64,000 nucleotides of DNA from Streptomyces sp. NRRL S-87 (GCF_000719335.1 NZ_JOGB01000005.1:167564-231563), one strand, 5' to 3'. Counted from the first letter of the stretch, positions 8,221-16,838 are shown. Program-made: numbers and translations. The notes: generated from the sequence alone by a model not told the origin.

Positions 8221-8553
8221 ATGGCCAAGCTGCTGACCGAGATGCTCAAGGGCACGCTGGAGGGCGTCATCCTCGCGTCCCTGGCCGGCAGACCCGCCTA
8301 CGGGTACGAGATCACGGCGCGCCTGCGGGAGCAGGGCTTCTCCGACATCGCCGAGGGCACCGTCTACGCGCTGCTCGTCAGGATGGAGAAGCGCGGTCTC
8401 GTCGACGTGGAGAAGGTCGCCTCGGAGAAGGGACCGCCGCGCAAGGTGCACTCCCTCAACGCCCAGGGGCGTGAATATCTCGAAGAGTTCTGGAGGACGT
8501 GGAGCTTCCTCGCGGAACGACTGGAACAGCTCCGCGAAGGGGAGGGCGGGTAG
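8221..8553 (+). CDS. PadR-family transcriptional regulator
   Basis: A 110-residue PadR-type repressor with a winged-helix DNA-binding domain. The N-terminal segment LTEMLKGTLEGVILASLAGR is followed by the PadR hallmark AYGYEITARLREQGFSDIAEGTVYALL, and by the wing and C-terminal helix EEFWRTWSFLAERLEQLREG. The start at 8221 is set by the strong site GGGGAGGTG just upstream. It is followed two bases later by a DUF1048-type gene, a pairing common in actinobacteria and Firmicutes. The repeats at 8152-8192 are the likely operator. Confidence 0.9.
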   Translation: MAKLLTEMLKGTLEGVILASLAGRPAYGYEITARLREQGFSDIAEGTVYALLVRMEKRGLVDVEKVASEKGPPRKVHSLNAQGREYLEEFWRTWSFLAERLEQLREGEGG

Positions 8554-8555
8554 CC

Positions 8556-8933
8556 ATGTCCGAGGTCGAGAAGAGCGGGATCATCGCGAAGGTGATCGGG
8601 CCCAAGAAGCGGTGGAGGGCCTACAAGGCGCGCGTCAAGGAGCTGCCCGCAGGCCACCGCACGGCGGTCGGGGCGATCGAGCGGCACCTGATGCACTTCG
8701 TGCCGGTCGACGCCGACAGCAATGCGGCGATGTTCGAGGACCTGGCCGACCTGTTCGAGGGGGCCGCCGCGGACGGCACGCCGATCCGCGAGATCGTCGG
8801 CGAGGACCCGGTGGAGTTCGCCGAGGCCTTCGCGCGGAACTACTCGGACGGCGGCTACGTCCCCGCCCGCGCGCGCAAGCGCCTCACCGACGACATCGAA
8901 CGCGCCGCCGCCGAAGCGGCCGGGACGGTCTGA
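8556..8933 (+). CDS. DUF1048-family protein, PadR operon partner
   Basis: A 125-residue soluble alpha-helical protein. Recognisable DUF1048 features are KVIGPKKRWRAYKARVKELP near the N-terminus and a central acidic region FVPVDADSNAAMFEDLADLF. The gene begins two bases after the padR stop, so the two are almost certainly co-translated. The biochemical role of the family is unknown; PadR genes with this partner often respond to membrane or drug stress, which is only a contextual inference. Confidence 0.8.
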   Translation: MSEVEKSGIIAKVIGPKKRWRAYKARVKELPAGHRTAVGAIERHLMHFVPVDADSNAAMFEDLADLFEGAAADGTPIREIVGEDPVEFAEAFARNYSDGGYVPARARKRLTDDIERAAAEAAGTV

Positions 8934-8935
8934 CG

Positions 8936-8967
8936 GCGGCACGGCGGCACGGCGGCACGGCGAAACG
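8936..8967. repeat. Four copies of an 8-base tandem repeat
   Basis: The unit gcggcacg occurs three times in a row (8936-8959), followed by a diverged copy gcgaaacg (8960-8967), just after the DUF1048 gene. It is a simple-sequence tract of a kind prone to slippage. The remaining bases up to 9100 hold no recognised feature apart from the ribosome site of the next gene. Confidence 0.6.
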
Positions 8968-9100
8968 GCGCACGTCCACGGGGGTGGCTCCCGGCGGGCC
9001 ACCCCCGCCGCATGTCAGCGGCGGTGCCGCGAAGGCGACCGCACACATCACGGACGCCGCATCGAACTGGAGCTCGTAAGAACGGGCAGGGGGATTCACG

Positions 9101-10339
9101 ATGGGACGAGGCAACAAAGGCTTCTCCGCGGCAGGACTTCGCAGACTGGGTGAGGTGCTGCGACGGCACGTGGAGTCCGGGAGGATCCCCGGGCTCGTCG
9201 CCCTGGTGAGCCGGGGCGAGGAGACACACGTCGAAGCGATCGGGACGATGCACCACGATGGCGGCCGTCCGATGCGCCGGGACACCATCTTCCGGATGGC
9301 CTCGACGACCAAGCCGGTCGCGTCCGCCGCGACGATGGTCCTGCTGGACGAGTGCCGCATACGGCTGGACGACCCGGTGGACCGGTGGCTTCCCGAGCTC
9401 GCCGACCGGCAGGTCCTCAAGCGGGCCGACGGGCCGCTCGACGAAACCGAGCCGTCGCGGCGCCCGATCACCGTGCGGGACCTGCTCACCTCCACGCTCG
9501 GCCTCGGGCTGGACATGACGGCGCCGACCTCTCCGATCATGGGCGCGATCTTCGAGCGAGGCGTGTACGGCCAGGAGGACGGCTGGCTGCTGCCGGCACC
9601 GGAGCCGGACGAGTGGATGCGCCGCCTGGGCACGCTCCCTCTGATGCACCAGCCCGGCGAGCGGTGGCTGTACAACGTCGGCGACGACGTGCTCGGAGTG
9701 CTGGTTGCCAGGGTCACCGGCCAGTCGTTCGAGGCGTTCCTGCGCGAGCGCGTCTTCGAGCCGCTGGGGATGAAGGACACCGGCTTCCACGTGCCCGCCG
9801 ACAAGATCGACCGGCTGCCACCCCTGTACGCGCCGGATCCGCAGACCGGCGAGTTCACCGTGGCGGACGCGGCCGAAGGGGGACACCACAGCCGGCCCCC
9901 GGCGTTCCAGTCGGGCGGCGGCGGACTCGACTCCACGGTCGACGACTACCACGCCTACTTCCGGATGCTGCTGGATCACGGGACTCACGGCGGCCGGCGG
10001 ATCCTGTCCCGGCCCGCGGTCGAGCTCATGACCACCAACCGCCTCCCCGCCGAGCAGCTGGCCGAGCGGGAGGACCGGGCCCGCAACCTCGTCCACCTGT
10101 CACACGGCCAGGGGCAGCACGGCGGCTGGGGCTTCGGGATGGCGGTGCGCACGTACCGCGGCGATTACGCGCCCGTCGGCCAGTTCGGCTGGGACGGCGG
10201 AACAGGCACCACCGCGTACGCCGACCCGGACCACGGGCTCGTCGGCATCCTCCTCACCCAGACCGGGATGTCCACACCGGATTCGGCGCGGGCCATCAGC
10301 GACTTCTGGACCACCCTCTACCAGGCGATGGACGACTGA
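9101..10339 (+). CDS. Serine hydrolase of the beta-lactamase class C / esterase family
   Basis: A 412-residue protein of the PF00144 fold, which covers class C beta-lactamases, D-alanyl peptidases and esterases such as EstB. The nucleophile motif SxxK appears as STTK in FRMASTTKPVASAA at about residue 69, the YxN position as RWLYNVGDDVLG, and the third motif as FGWDGGTGTT near the C-terminus. No signal peptide is visible, so it is probably cytoplasmic; this favours an esterase or peptidase role over antibiotic resistance. It stands alone, with the next gene convergent. The substrate cannot be read from the sequence. Confidence 0.85.
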   Translation: MGRGNKGFSAAGLRRLGEVLRRHVESGRIPGLVALVSRGEETHVEAIGTMHHDGGRPMRRDTIFRMASTTKPVASAATMVLLDECRIRLDDPVDRWLPELADRQVLKRADGPLDETEPSRRPITVRDLLTSTLGLGLDMTAPTSPIMGAIFERGVYGQEDGWLLPAPEPDEWMRRLGTLPLMHQPGERWLYNVGDDVLGVLVARVTGQSFEAFLRERVFEPLGMKDTGFHVPADKIDRLPPLYAPDPQTGEFTVADAAEGGHHSRPPAFQSGGGGLDSTVDDYHAYFRMLLDHGTHGGRRILSRPAVELMTTNRLPAEQLAEREDRARNLVHLSHGQGQHGGWGFGMAVRTYRGDYAPVGQFGWDGGTGTTAYADPDHGLVGILLTQTGMSTPDSARAISDFWTTLYQAMDD

Positions 10340-10411
10340 CCGGCCCACCTGGTCGAGGCAGACCCGACGCCGGCCAGAGCGTCAGAATCGACGCCGGCCG
10401 GACGATTGCCG

Positions 10412-11095
10412 TCAGAGTCGCCGTGCGCGGACGACGACCAGTTCCTCGCGGTCGGCGCCGTCCTGCACCAGGCCCTGGGCCTGCAACCAGGCCCGCCGTG
10501 AACGCAGGACCGGCCCCCACGCCACCTCGGCGCGGTCGGTGACCTGTGCCGGGAGCCCGTGGTCCGCCAGGAGGGCCAGGGTCCGCTCCGGCCCGCACAG
10601 CTGGGAGTGGACCATCAGCAGGACGCCCCCGGGCCGCAGCACGTCCGCGGCGGCCGCGCAGACACGGTCGATGACGGCCCGCCCGTCGGCGCCCGCGTCC
10701 CAGGCCCGGGCCGCTCCCTTCGGCGGAGAGGCGTCGGGCGTGGGGACGTAGGGCGGATTGGCCAGCATCAGATCGAAGCGGGCCCCCGCGGTACGGGCGG
10801 CGAAGTCGCCGTGCAGGACGCGCAGACGCAGGCGCCGGCGCCAGGCGTTCAACCGGGCCGCCAGAACGGCGCGCCACGCGATGTCCACGGCCGTGACGGT
10901 CGCGCCCCGGGCTGCCGCACGGAGGGCGAGCGCTCCGGTGCCCGTACCGATCTCGAGTACCTCGTCACGAGGTCCCAGGCGCTCCCTGGCGAGGGCGTCG
11001 GCGAGCAGCAGGGTGTCGGCCTGGGGGCGGTACACGCCGGGCGGCGCGATCAGGCCCGTGACGGGGATCTCGTACGTCGAGGCGGTGCTGGTCAC
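10412..11095 (-). CDS. HemK/PrmC-like class I methyltransferase
   Basis: A 227-residue SAM-dependent methyltransferase. After an N-terminal segment (GLIAPPGVYRPQADTLLLAD), motif I is LEIGTGTGALALRA, the acidic residue binding SAM is in TAVDIAWRAV, and the catalytic motif NPPY is in LMLANPPYVPTP. NPPY indicates methylation of an amide or amino nitrogen, as in HemK-type modification of Gln in release factors. The start at GTG 11095 is preferred because GGAGGT lies four bases before it; an upstream GTG at 11125 has no such site. It follows a small membrane protein gene in the same direction. The substrate is not known. Confidence 0.8.
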   Translation of the reverse strand: MTSTASTYEIPVTGLIAPPGVYRPQADTLLLADALARERLGPRDEVLEIGTGTGALALRAAARGATVTAVDIAWRAVLAARLNAWRRRLRLRVLHGDFAARTAGARFDLMLANPPYVPTPDASPPKGAARAWDAGADGRAVIDRVCAAAADVLRPGGVLLMVHSQLCGPERTLALLADHGLPAQVTDRAEVAWGPVLRSRRAWLQAQGLVQDGADREELVVVRARRL

Positions 11096-11137
11096 CCGTA
11101 CCTCCGGCAAGGCGCGCCCGACCACGAGCGCTGCGGA

Positions 11138-11386
11138 TCAGCGGTGGCGCGGCCCGTCGGGGCCGCCGGTCGACTCGTCCGGCGTCTGCCAGGAGTCCTC
11201 ACGGGCCCGGGCGGGCGGCGTGTGGTCCATGGGCCGCGCACCGGGATCCCTGCGCGCCCGGACGCGGCGGGAGCCGTACCAGAACGCAGAGATCAGCACC
11301 GCGACCACGACCACTCCGGCCGCGATCATCCACAGGCTCGGGGATCCGACGGCGGCAAGGGGAACGGAGGCGAGAGAAGCGATCAT
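11138..11386 (-). CDS. Small single-span membrane protein (DUF6479-like)
   Basis: An 82-residue protein with one N-terminal transmembrane helix (LWMIAAGVVVVAVLISAFWY) followed by a basic stretch (GSRRVRARRDPGARP) and a polar, Pro-rich cytoplasmic tail. The helix-then-arginine pattern is that of short Streptomyces proteins collected as DUF6479, from memory. It lies 42 bases upstream of the preferred methyltransferase start and probably shares its transcript. Function unknown. Confidence 0.65.
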   Translation of the reverse strand: MIASLASVPLAAVGSPSLWMIAAGVVVVAVLISAFWYGSRRVRARRDPGARPMDHTPPARAREDSWQTPDESTGGPDGPRHR

Positions 11387-11573
11387 GCGCCGCGTCTACC
11401 CCTGGTCCCGGATTTCTCACACAGGAAGTGTCCGCTGCACCGCCCGGTGAGCGGGCGGCGCGTCGTCGACGTCGCGCTACCGGGGATCGGCGGGTCCAAG
11501 GGGGAATGGGGTCGGCGACGTGGGGCAGCAGCGCGGGTCAGAGCCGGTAACGCGAGCGGTTCGAGGAGGGCTG

Positions 11574-11975
11574 ATGGCCCATCCCGTACGACGCCGGTGC
11601 GACTGCGGCACCGTGGGGGCCGCGGCCCGGGCGCGCGAGGAGGTCCGCCGCTTCGTCGACGACGCCCGCACCTGTGGCCACGTCGTCCCCGCCGTCGTCC
11701 AGGAGACCGCGCTGCTGGTCGTGTCCGAGCTGGTCACCAACGCCGTCCGCCACACCCCGGGGCCCTGCACCCTGGCGCTGGCCTGGGCCGGGGGCGGCAT
11801 CGACGTCGACGTCACCGACACCAGCCCGGAAGTCCCCCGCCTGCGGGCACAGGACGTGGCGGGCGCCGGCGACGGGTTCGGCTGGCGACTGGTGAACCGG
11901 CTGGCCGAGGGCGTGGAGGTCCGACCGACGCCCGAGGGCGGCAAGACCGTCCACGTCCACCTCGCGGCGGCCTGA
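11574..11975 (+). CDS. Anti-sigma regulatory factor-type ATPase (HATPase_c_2)
   Basis: A 133-residue protein with the GHKL ATPase fold used by RsbW/SpoIIAB-type serine kinases. The N box is visible in VSELVTNAVRHTPGPC, the G1 box in DVTDTSPEVP and the G2 box in GDGFGWRLVNRLAEG. Such proteins bind sigma factors or phosphorylate anti-anti-sigma proteins. ATG 11574 is preceded by GAGGAGGG, which fixes the start. There is no partner sigma or antagonist gene next to it, which is usual for the many orphan copies in Streptomyces. Confidence 0.85.
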   Translation: MAHPVRRRCDCGTVGAAARAREEVRRFVDDARTCGHVVPAVVQETALLVVSELVTNAVRHTPGPCTLALAWAGGGIDVDVTDTSPEVPRLRAQDVAGAGDGFGWRLVNRLAEGVEVRPTPEGGKTVHVHLAAA

Positions 11976-12050
11976 GCGCCGACCGGCTCGGGGGCATGCC
12001 GGCCGGCCGTACCGTGGTCGGGATCGGAGTCCTGCGCACAGGACCATCCT

Positions 12051-12161
12051 CAGGACCCGGCCCGCTTGCAGGAGCTCGGCAGGACCGGCCCGCGTGCACG
12101 GGCTCGGTCAGGACCGGCCTGCTTGCACGGGCTCGGTCAGGGCCGGCCCGCGTGCAGGAGC
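12051..12161. repeat. 29-bp tandem repeat, four units
   Basis: Units begin at about 12051, 12080, 12109 and 12138, with consensus caggaccggcccgcgtgcac followed by gggctcggt. Units two and three differ at only two or three positions; the first and last are more diverged. The last unit carries the stop codon of the topoisomerase gene (12137-12139), so the array spans the 3' end of that gene and the intergenic gap. No spacers are present, so it is not a CRISPR array. Confidence 0.8.
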
Positions 12162-13159
12162 CTCAGAACGGCCCGCTCGACCGCCCCCTGGGTGGCGGGC
12201 CGCCCCAGGGGGCCGTCCTCGCCCAGGACGCCGAGGGCGGGGGCGACGGTCCGGCCGTCCTCGTAGAGCTCGATGACGCGGGGGTCGATGTAGGAAGCCC
12301 TGCACACGGCGGGCGTGTTGCCCAGGTATTCGCTGACCTCGCGCACGGCGCGCGCCTCGATCCTGCCGCGCCGGACGGGGGACGCGTCGGCCGCGCCCTG
12401 GGACACGGCCAGTGCCACCGCCGCGAGCACGGTGGCGTACCAGGTCCTGAAGTCCTTCGCGGTCACGTCCCGACCCGACCCCGCCCGCAGGTACGCGTTC
12501 AGGTCCTCGGCGTGGACCTCGTGCCACGCCCCGTGCTCCCAGTACGCGAAGAGCCGCGGCCCGGGTTCCCTGCGCCGGATCAGCGCCCTGACCACCCGGT
12601 GAGCCTGCTCGTCCACGAGCGTCCGGGTGATCGTCCGGCCGGACTTGGCCGGGAAGTGCAGCCGGATCTCGCCCCTCCGGCACGTGGCGTGCTCGCGCAG
12701 CAGCGTGGTGAGGCCGAAGCTTCCGTTGTCCCGGGCGTACCGTTCGCCCCCGATCCGCAGGAACCCCAGGTCGAGCAGCCTGGTCATGCAGGCCAGGACC
12801 CGGGCCCGGGTGAGGCCGCGCCCGGCGAGGTCGTGCGTCACCTGCGCGCGCAGCCGGGGCAGCGAGCGGGCCACGCTCTGGACGTGCCTGTGCTTGGCGG
12901 CGTCCTGCTGTTCACGGAACGCGGGGTGGTAGAGGTACTGGCGTCGCCCGGCGGCGTCGGTACCCACGGCCTGGATGTGGCCGTTCGGCCACGGGCAGAT
13001 CCAGACGTCCTTCCAGGCGGGGGGTATCACGAGGGCGCGGGCCCGCCGCAGGTCCGGCTCCGCCGGCGGGCGGCCGTCCGCGCCGAGGTACCGGAAGCCC
13101 CGGCCGTGGCGCACCCGTCGCAGGCCGGCCACGTGGGGGTCGCTGGTCCGCAGCCGCAC
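12137..13159 (-). CDS. DNA topoisomerase IB
   Basis: A 340-residue poxvirus-type DNA topoisomerase I, which relaxes supercoils through a 3'-phosphotyrosyl intermediate. The N-terminal domain contains RRVRHGRGFRYLGADGRP and PPAWKDVWICPWPNGHIQAV. The catalytic domain shows GGERYARDNGSFGLTTL, LHFPAKSG with the active lysine, and AKDFRTWYAT. The tyrosine nucleophile sits in VCRASYIDPRV. Length is normal for bacterial type IB enzymes. It begins at GTG 13159, eight bases after a small upstream gene, and ends inside a tandem repeat. Confidence 0.9.
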   Translation of the reverse strand: MRLRTSDPHVAGLRRVRHGRGFRYLGADGRPPAEPDLRRARALVIPPAWKDVWICPWPNGHIQAVGTDAAGRRQYLYHPAFREQQDAAKHRHVQSVARSLPRLRAQVTHDLAGRGLTRARVLACMTRLLDLGFLRIGGERYARDNGSFGLTTLLREHATCRRGEIRLHFPAKSGRTITRTLVDEQAHRVVRALIRRREPGPRLFAYWEHGAWHEVHAEDLNAYLRAGSGRDVTAKDFRTWYATVLAAVALAVSQGAADASPVRRGRIEARAVREVSEYLGNTPAVCRASYIDPRVIELYEDGRTVAPALGVLGEDGPLGRPATQGAVERAVLRLLHAGRP

Positions 13160-13167
13160 GGCGGCTG

Positions 13168-13359
13168 TCAGTCCGTGTCAGGGTGTGCCTGCGTGCGCAG
13201 GGTCCACGCCTGTCCCGAACAGTCGTAGGGCAGCGGCGGGAAGCGGTGCCCCCGTACGTCGGTGCTCTTGCTCCACAGGTGGACCTTGCCGCAGTCGCAG
13301 GCGTAGATGCCGCTCTGCGGCACGACCTCACCCGGCTTCCATGGTCCTGGGTCGCTCAT
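13168..13359 (-). CDS. Small cysteine-containing protein (YjzC-like)
   Basis: A 63-residue soluble protein that reads GPWKPGEVVPQSGIYACDCG and then KVHLWSKSTDVRGHRFPPLP. A pair of cysteines (CDC) and a third Cys in YDCSG, together with two histidines, could bind zinc. The PGE-x-SGIY pattern resembles the short YjzC-type proteins, from memory. It lies eight bases upstream of the topoisomerase IB gene and probably shares its mRNA. Function unknown. Confidence 0.65.
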   Translation of the reverse strand: MSDPGPWKPGEVVPQSGIYACDCGKVHLWSKSTDVRGHRFPPLPYDCSGQAWTLRTQAHPDTD

Positions 13360-13425
13360 GCCAGGCGTCTACCCGCACGGACGCGGTCACACCCCGGCGG
13401 TGGCGGTGGGTTCGTGCGCGGCCGG

Positions 13426-15807
13426 TCAGACCTTGAGGGGGCGGCCGGGGCGGCCGGGGCGGCCGGCTCGTTCGACGAGCCTCAGGGCCGCTGCGGCCGT
13501 CTTGAACTGCGGCTGCTTGGAAACGGGATCCCAGACGGTGGCGATCACCTCGTTCGCGGCCCGCCCCGGAACTCCGGAGCGCGGGGCGCAGCCGGCCGGG
13601 GTGTCCCAGTACCCGTAGTGGAAGGGCACGAACAGGACTCCCGGGCGGACGGAGCCGATGCGCAGTCGTCCGCGCAGTGCTCCGCACCGCGTGGTGACCT
13701 CGACGAGGTCGCCTTCCGCCAGCCCGAGGCGGGTGGCGTCGGCGTCCGCGATCTCCACCCACACGTCCGGGGCGGCGTCCGCGAGTTGGGGCGTGCGTCC
13801 CGTCTTGGTGCGGGTGTGGAAGTGGTAGAGGGTGCGTCCGGTGGTCAGGTGGAAGGGGTGGTGCTCGTCCGGCCACTCCTGCGGCGGGACGTAGGGGGCG
13901 GGCCTGATGAGCGCCTTCCCGTCGGGGTTCACCGACCGGTACCACTCCTCGCCCAGCGGCTCGCCGGTCACCAGGTCCTTGCCGTACGACTCGCACAGGT
14001 CCGGATGGGCCCAGGCCGCGCCGTGGCGGTAGAGGCGGTCCGTGCCGTCGGGGGCGTGCCCGGTGCACGGCCACTGGATGCCGCTGGGGCCGCGGAGCTT
14101 CTCGTAGCTCAGCCCGCTGTAGTCGCAGGGGCGTCCGGCGCTGCACCGCTTCCAGGCCTCGAAGGCCTCCTCGGGACCGCTCCAGTGGACCAGGCGGCCG
14201 CCGTCCTTGTCCTCGAAGCCCATACGGGCCGCGTAGTCGAGGAAGATCTCCAGGTCCGGCCGGGCCTCGCCGGGTGGGTCCACGGCCTTCTCGGACAGGT
14301 GGACGGTGCGGTCGGCGTTGGTGAAGGTGCCCGTCTTCTCGCCCCACGTGGCTGCGGGCAGCACCACGTCGGCGAACTGCGCGGTCTCGGTCAGGAACAG
14401 GTCCTGGACGACCGTGAACAGGCCGTCCTGGGAGAGGATCGAGCGGATCCGCGCCAGTTCGGGCAGGGACACGGCCGGGTTGGTGGCGCTGATCCACAGC
14501 ATCCGTACCGCGCCCTGCTCCGCCAGGCGGAAGATCTCCATGGCGTGCGTGGGAGGTCCGTCGTGGGGGATGGCCGACGGTTCCACGTTCCAGAGCCGCG
14601 CCAGGTCGGCCACGTGGTCCTCGTTCTGCCAGTTCCGGAAGCCCGGCAGGTCCCCGTCGGCTCCGCACTCGCGCGTGTTCTCCGCGGTGGGCTGGCCGTT
14701 CATCTGGAGGACCCCGGCCCCGGGACGGCCGAGCATGCCGCGCAGCAGGTGCAGGTTGTTGACCTGGACGGCCGCGGCGGTCGCCTGGTTCGCCTGGTAG
14801 AACCCCTGCAGCACCGTGGACAGCAGCCGGTCGGCGGTGCCGAGCAGCTCGGCGGCCTCCTCGATCGCGACTGCCGGTACGTCGCAGATGTCGGCGGCCC
14901 ACCGGGGCGTGCACGGTTCGACCTGCTCGCACAGGGCGTCGAAGCCGACCGTGTGCCGGGCGATGAACCCCGGGTCGGTCCAGCCGTTCCGGACGACCTC
15001 GTGCAGCAGGGCGTCGAGCAGTGCCACGTTGGTGCCGAGGCGGGGCGCGAGGTGTACGGTCGCCCGGCGCGCCACCGGGGTGCGCCGCGGGTCGACGCAC
15101 AGCAGACGGGGCGGGTCCGGACCGTCCAGCCGGTCCAGGATGCGCATCCACTGGACGACCTGGGTCTCTGCGATGTTGTGTCCGAACAGGGCGACGGCGT
15201 CCGCGTGGTCGATGTCCTCGTACGAGCCGGGCTGGCCGTCGCTGCCGAAGGACTCCTTCAGCGCCTCCGCCGCCGTCGCCGTGCACAGACGGGTGTTGCC
15301 GTCGAGATGCGGGGTGCCGATCCCGGCCCGGGCGAGGACGGCGAGCGTGTAGTACTCCTCCAGGAAGAGCTGCCCGGAGGTGTAGAAGGCGAGCGCCTCC
15401 GGCCCGCGGGAAGCGATGAGTTCCCGCGACCTGGCCACGATGCGCCCCATCGCCGTGGGCCAGTCGCTGTCGACGAGGCGTCCGCCCTCGCGGACCAGCG
15501 GCCGGGTCAGCCGGTCCGCGGAGCCGTTCGCCTGCCACGCGTACAGGTCCTTCGGCTCCAACCGGCCCCGGTTGACGCGGTCGCCGGACCGGCCGCGGAC
15601 CCCGACGATCCGCCCGTCCCGGACGGCGATGTCCATCGCGTCACCGTCGGAGTGCAGGAGCGAAGCCGCCCGCACCCATACGTCCACGTCCTGCTCGGAC
15701 ACCCCCTCGGCCAGGCAGGAGTCGGTGCGTACGGGCCACTCCCCGCCCCGGCCGTAGGGGGTGCGGCGCCCCCACGGATCGGCGATCCGGTCACCGGACC
15801 CGCCCAT
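13426..15807 (-). CDS. Molybdopterin-dependent oxidoreductase lacking Fe-S cysteines
   Basis: A protein of about 793 residues in the DMSO-reductase superfamily (formate dehydrogenase / nitrate reductase type). Typical parts are ALAFYTSGQLFLEEYYTLAV, GIGTPHLDGNTRLCTATAAE, LLCVDPRRTP, LWISATNPAVS and VVLPAATWGEKTGTFTNADR, and the C-terminal molybdopterin-binding domain FHLTTGRTLYHFHTRTKTGR. The N-terminal Fe-S loop, normally three or four cysteines, reads AASLLHSDGDAMDIAV, so Ser, His and Asp stand where cysteines are expected. The start at ATG 15807 is chosen for its GGCGGAG site; a longer frame reaches 15903. No electron-transfer subunit is adjacent. The substrate cannot be inferred. Confidence 0.8.
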   Translation of the reverse strand: MGGSGDRIADPWGRRTPYGRGGEWPVRTDSCLAEGVSEQDVDVWVRAASLLHSDGDAMDIAVRDGRIVGVRGRSGDRVNRGRLEPKDLYAWQANGSADRLTRPLVREGGRLVDSDWPTAMGRIVARSRELIASRGPEALAFYTSGQLFLEEYYTLAVLARAGIGTPHLDGNTRLCTATAAEALKESFGSDGQPGSYEDIDHADAVALFGHNIAETQVVQWMRILDRLDGPDPPRLLCVDPRRTPVARRATVHLAPRLGTNVALLDALLHEVVRNGWTDPGFIARHTVGFDALCEQVEPCTPRWAADICDVPAVAIEEAAELLGTADRLLSTVLQGFYQANQATAAAVQVNNLHLLRGMLGRPGAGVLQMNGQPTAENTRECGADGDLPGFRNWQNEDHVADLARLWNVEPSAIPHDGPPTHAMEIFRLAEQGAVRMLWISATNPAVSLPELARIRSILSQDGLFTVVQDLFLTETAQFADVVLPAATWGEKTGTFTNADRTVHLSEKAVDPPGEARPDLEIFLDYAARMGFEDKDGGRLVHWSGPEEAFEAWKRCSAGRPCDYSGLSYEKLRGPSGIQWPCTGHAPDGTDRLYRHGAAWAHPDLCESYGKDLVTGEPLGEEWYRSVNPDGKALIRPAPYVPPQEWPDEHHPFHLTTGRTLYHFHTRTKTGRTPQLADAAPDVWVEIADADATRLGLAEGDLVEVTTRCGALRGRLRIGSVRPGVLFVPFHYGYWDTPAGCAPRSGVPGRAANEVIATVWDPVSKQPQFKTAAAALRLVERAGRPGRPGRPLKV

Positions 15808-15957
15808 CGGACTCCGCCTCACGGCCGCTCCTCTCCACCGTCCGGCGCCGTCGGCGCCGAACCCTTGACGGACGGCGCCTACCCGGAGCGCGCCGTCCGA
15901 CACGGTGCCGTCAGGGGCGGAGGGCTGCGCCGGACGCGCGTACGGGCGCGGGGCCGC

Positions 15958-16395
15958 TCACAGCTGTCCCTGGTCCTTCAGGACGCGGCGGGCCTGGGCG
16001 AAGAGCATGCCCACGTTCACCGTCTTGCGGCAGACGACCACCGCCACGACCTCGTCGTCGCTCTCCACCCTGAGGAAGAGGTGCGCGAGGTTGTCGCTGT
16101 TGACGAGGATCTCCTGGAAGTAGTGGCGGTCGCTGACGACCCCGCGGCGCTCCTTGAAGATGCCCTCGATCATCAGGACGTTGCGGCCCTGGAACAGGTC
16201 GAGGGTGGCCGCCGCCAGCATGTCGAGCACCTCCGGCGGGTGCGAGTCGACGGTCTCCACCGACAGCAGCATGCCCGTGGACATGTCGATGACTCCCGCG
16301 GCCACGCAGTCCGGTACTTCGGCGCGCAAGGCCTTGACGATGCTCGTGACCCGCCCCGCCATGGTCTGCGGTCCTCGCGATTCCGACCCGCTCAT
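15958..16395 (-). CDS. Roadblock/LC7-domain protein
   Basis: A 145-residue protein of the roadblock/LC7 (MglB-like) fold. The core shows the alternating beta-alpha pattern VAAGVIDMSTGMLLSVETVD and HLFLRVESDDEVVAVVVCRK. Roadblock proteins bind or regulate small Ras-like GTPases and in actinomycetes occur in operons with such partners. It overlaps the upstream roadblock gene by four bases (ATGA). No GTPase gene follows; the operon here ends. Its precise target is unknown. Confidence 0.75.
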   Translation of the reverse strand: MSGSESRGPQTMAGRVTSIVKALRAEVPDCVAAGVIDMSTGMLLSVETVDSHPPEVLDMLAAATLDLFQGRNVLMIEGIFKERRGVVSDRHYFQEILVNSDNLAHLFLRVESDDEVVAVVVCRKTVNVGMLFAQARRVLKDQGQL

Positions 16396-16838
16396 CGTGC
16401 TCCTTCTTCGGTTCCGTCGGGCTGTCCCGCTGCCGGGTACCGCGGAGCGGCCGCGTCCGCCTCGGGTTGGGTGAGCAGGGTGGTGATGCGTTGCGCGGAG
16501 GCCTGCGCCTCGATGTGCAGGCGGGCGATGTCCATGCCCGCGTCGCCGAGCACCCCGATCAGCGCCATCTCGCCGAGGGCGTGGGTGACGAGGTAGCCGT
16601 CGGTGAACCGGGACACCGTGTGGTGGAGCATGCCCCTGCTGGTCATGGACCCTGCCCGGCGGGCGATGCTGAGGGTCGCCGCGGTGAGGGCGGCCAGGCT
16701 CTCGGGTTCCGCGGTGTCGTCGGTCTCCGCGGTGATCAGCAGGCCGTCGACGGAGGCCACCACGACGTCGGTGACGCCGACGACCTGTTCCCTCAGTGTC
16801 CTCACCTCTGCTACCAGCTGGGCTTTCCTGGTTGTCAC
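16392..16838 (-). CDS. Roadblock/LC7-domain protein
   Basis: A 148-residue protein with the roadblock signature VVGVTDVVVASVDGLLITAE, followed by LAALTAATLSIARRAGSM and LVTHALGEMALIGVLGDAGM. The start at GTG 16838 is supported by AGGAGA just upstream; an earlier in-frame ATG at 16901 has no site. It is the middle gene of a three-gene unit that also encodes a second roadblock protein (overlapping by four bases) and an upstream protein of unknown family. The set resembles the cytoplasmic regulatory conservons of Streptomyces but lacks the sensor kinase and GTPase. Confidence 0.75.
   Translation of the reverse strand: MTTRKAQLVAEVRTLREQVVGVTDVVVASVDGLLITAETDDTAEPESLAALTAATLSIARRAGSMTSRGMLHHTVSRFTDGYLVTHALGEMALIGVLGDAGMDIARLHIEAQASAQRITTLLTQPEADAAAPRYPAAGQPDGTEEGAR

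Noticed and set aside
12051..12161. Possible CRISPR array
   Set aside because: The 29-base units are directly adjacent with no unique spacers, there are no cas genes nearby, and the array overlaps a gene's stop codon.
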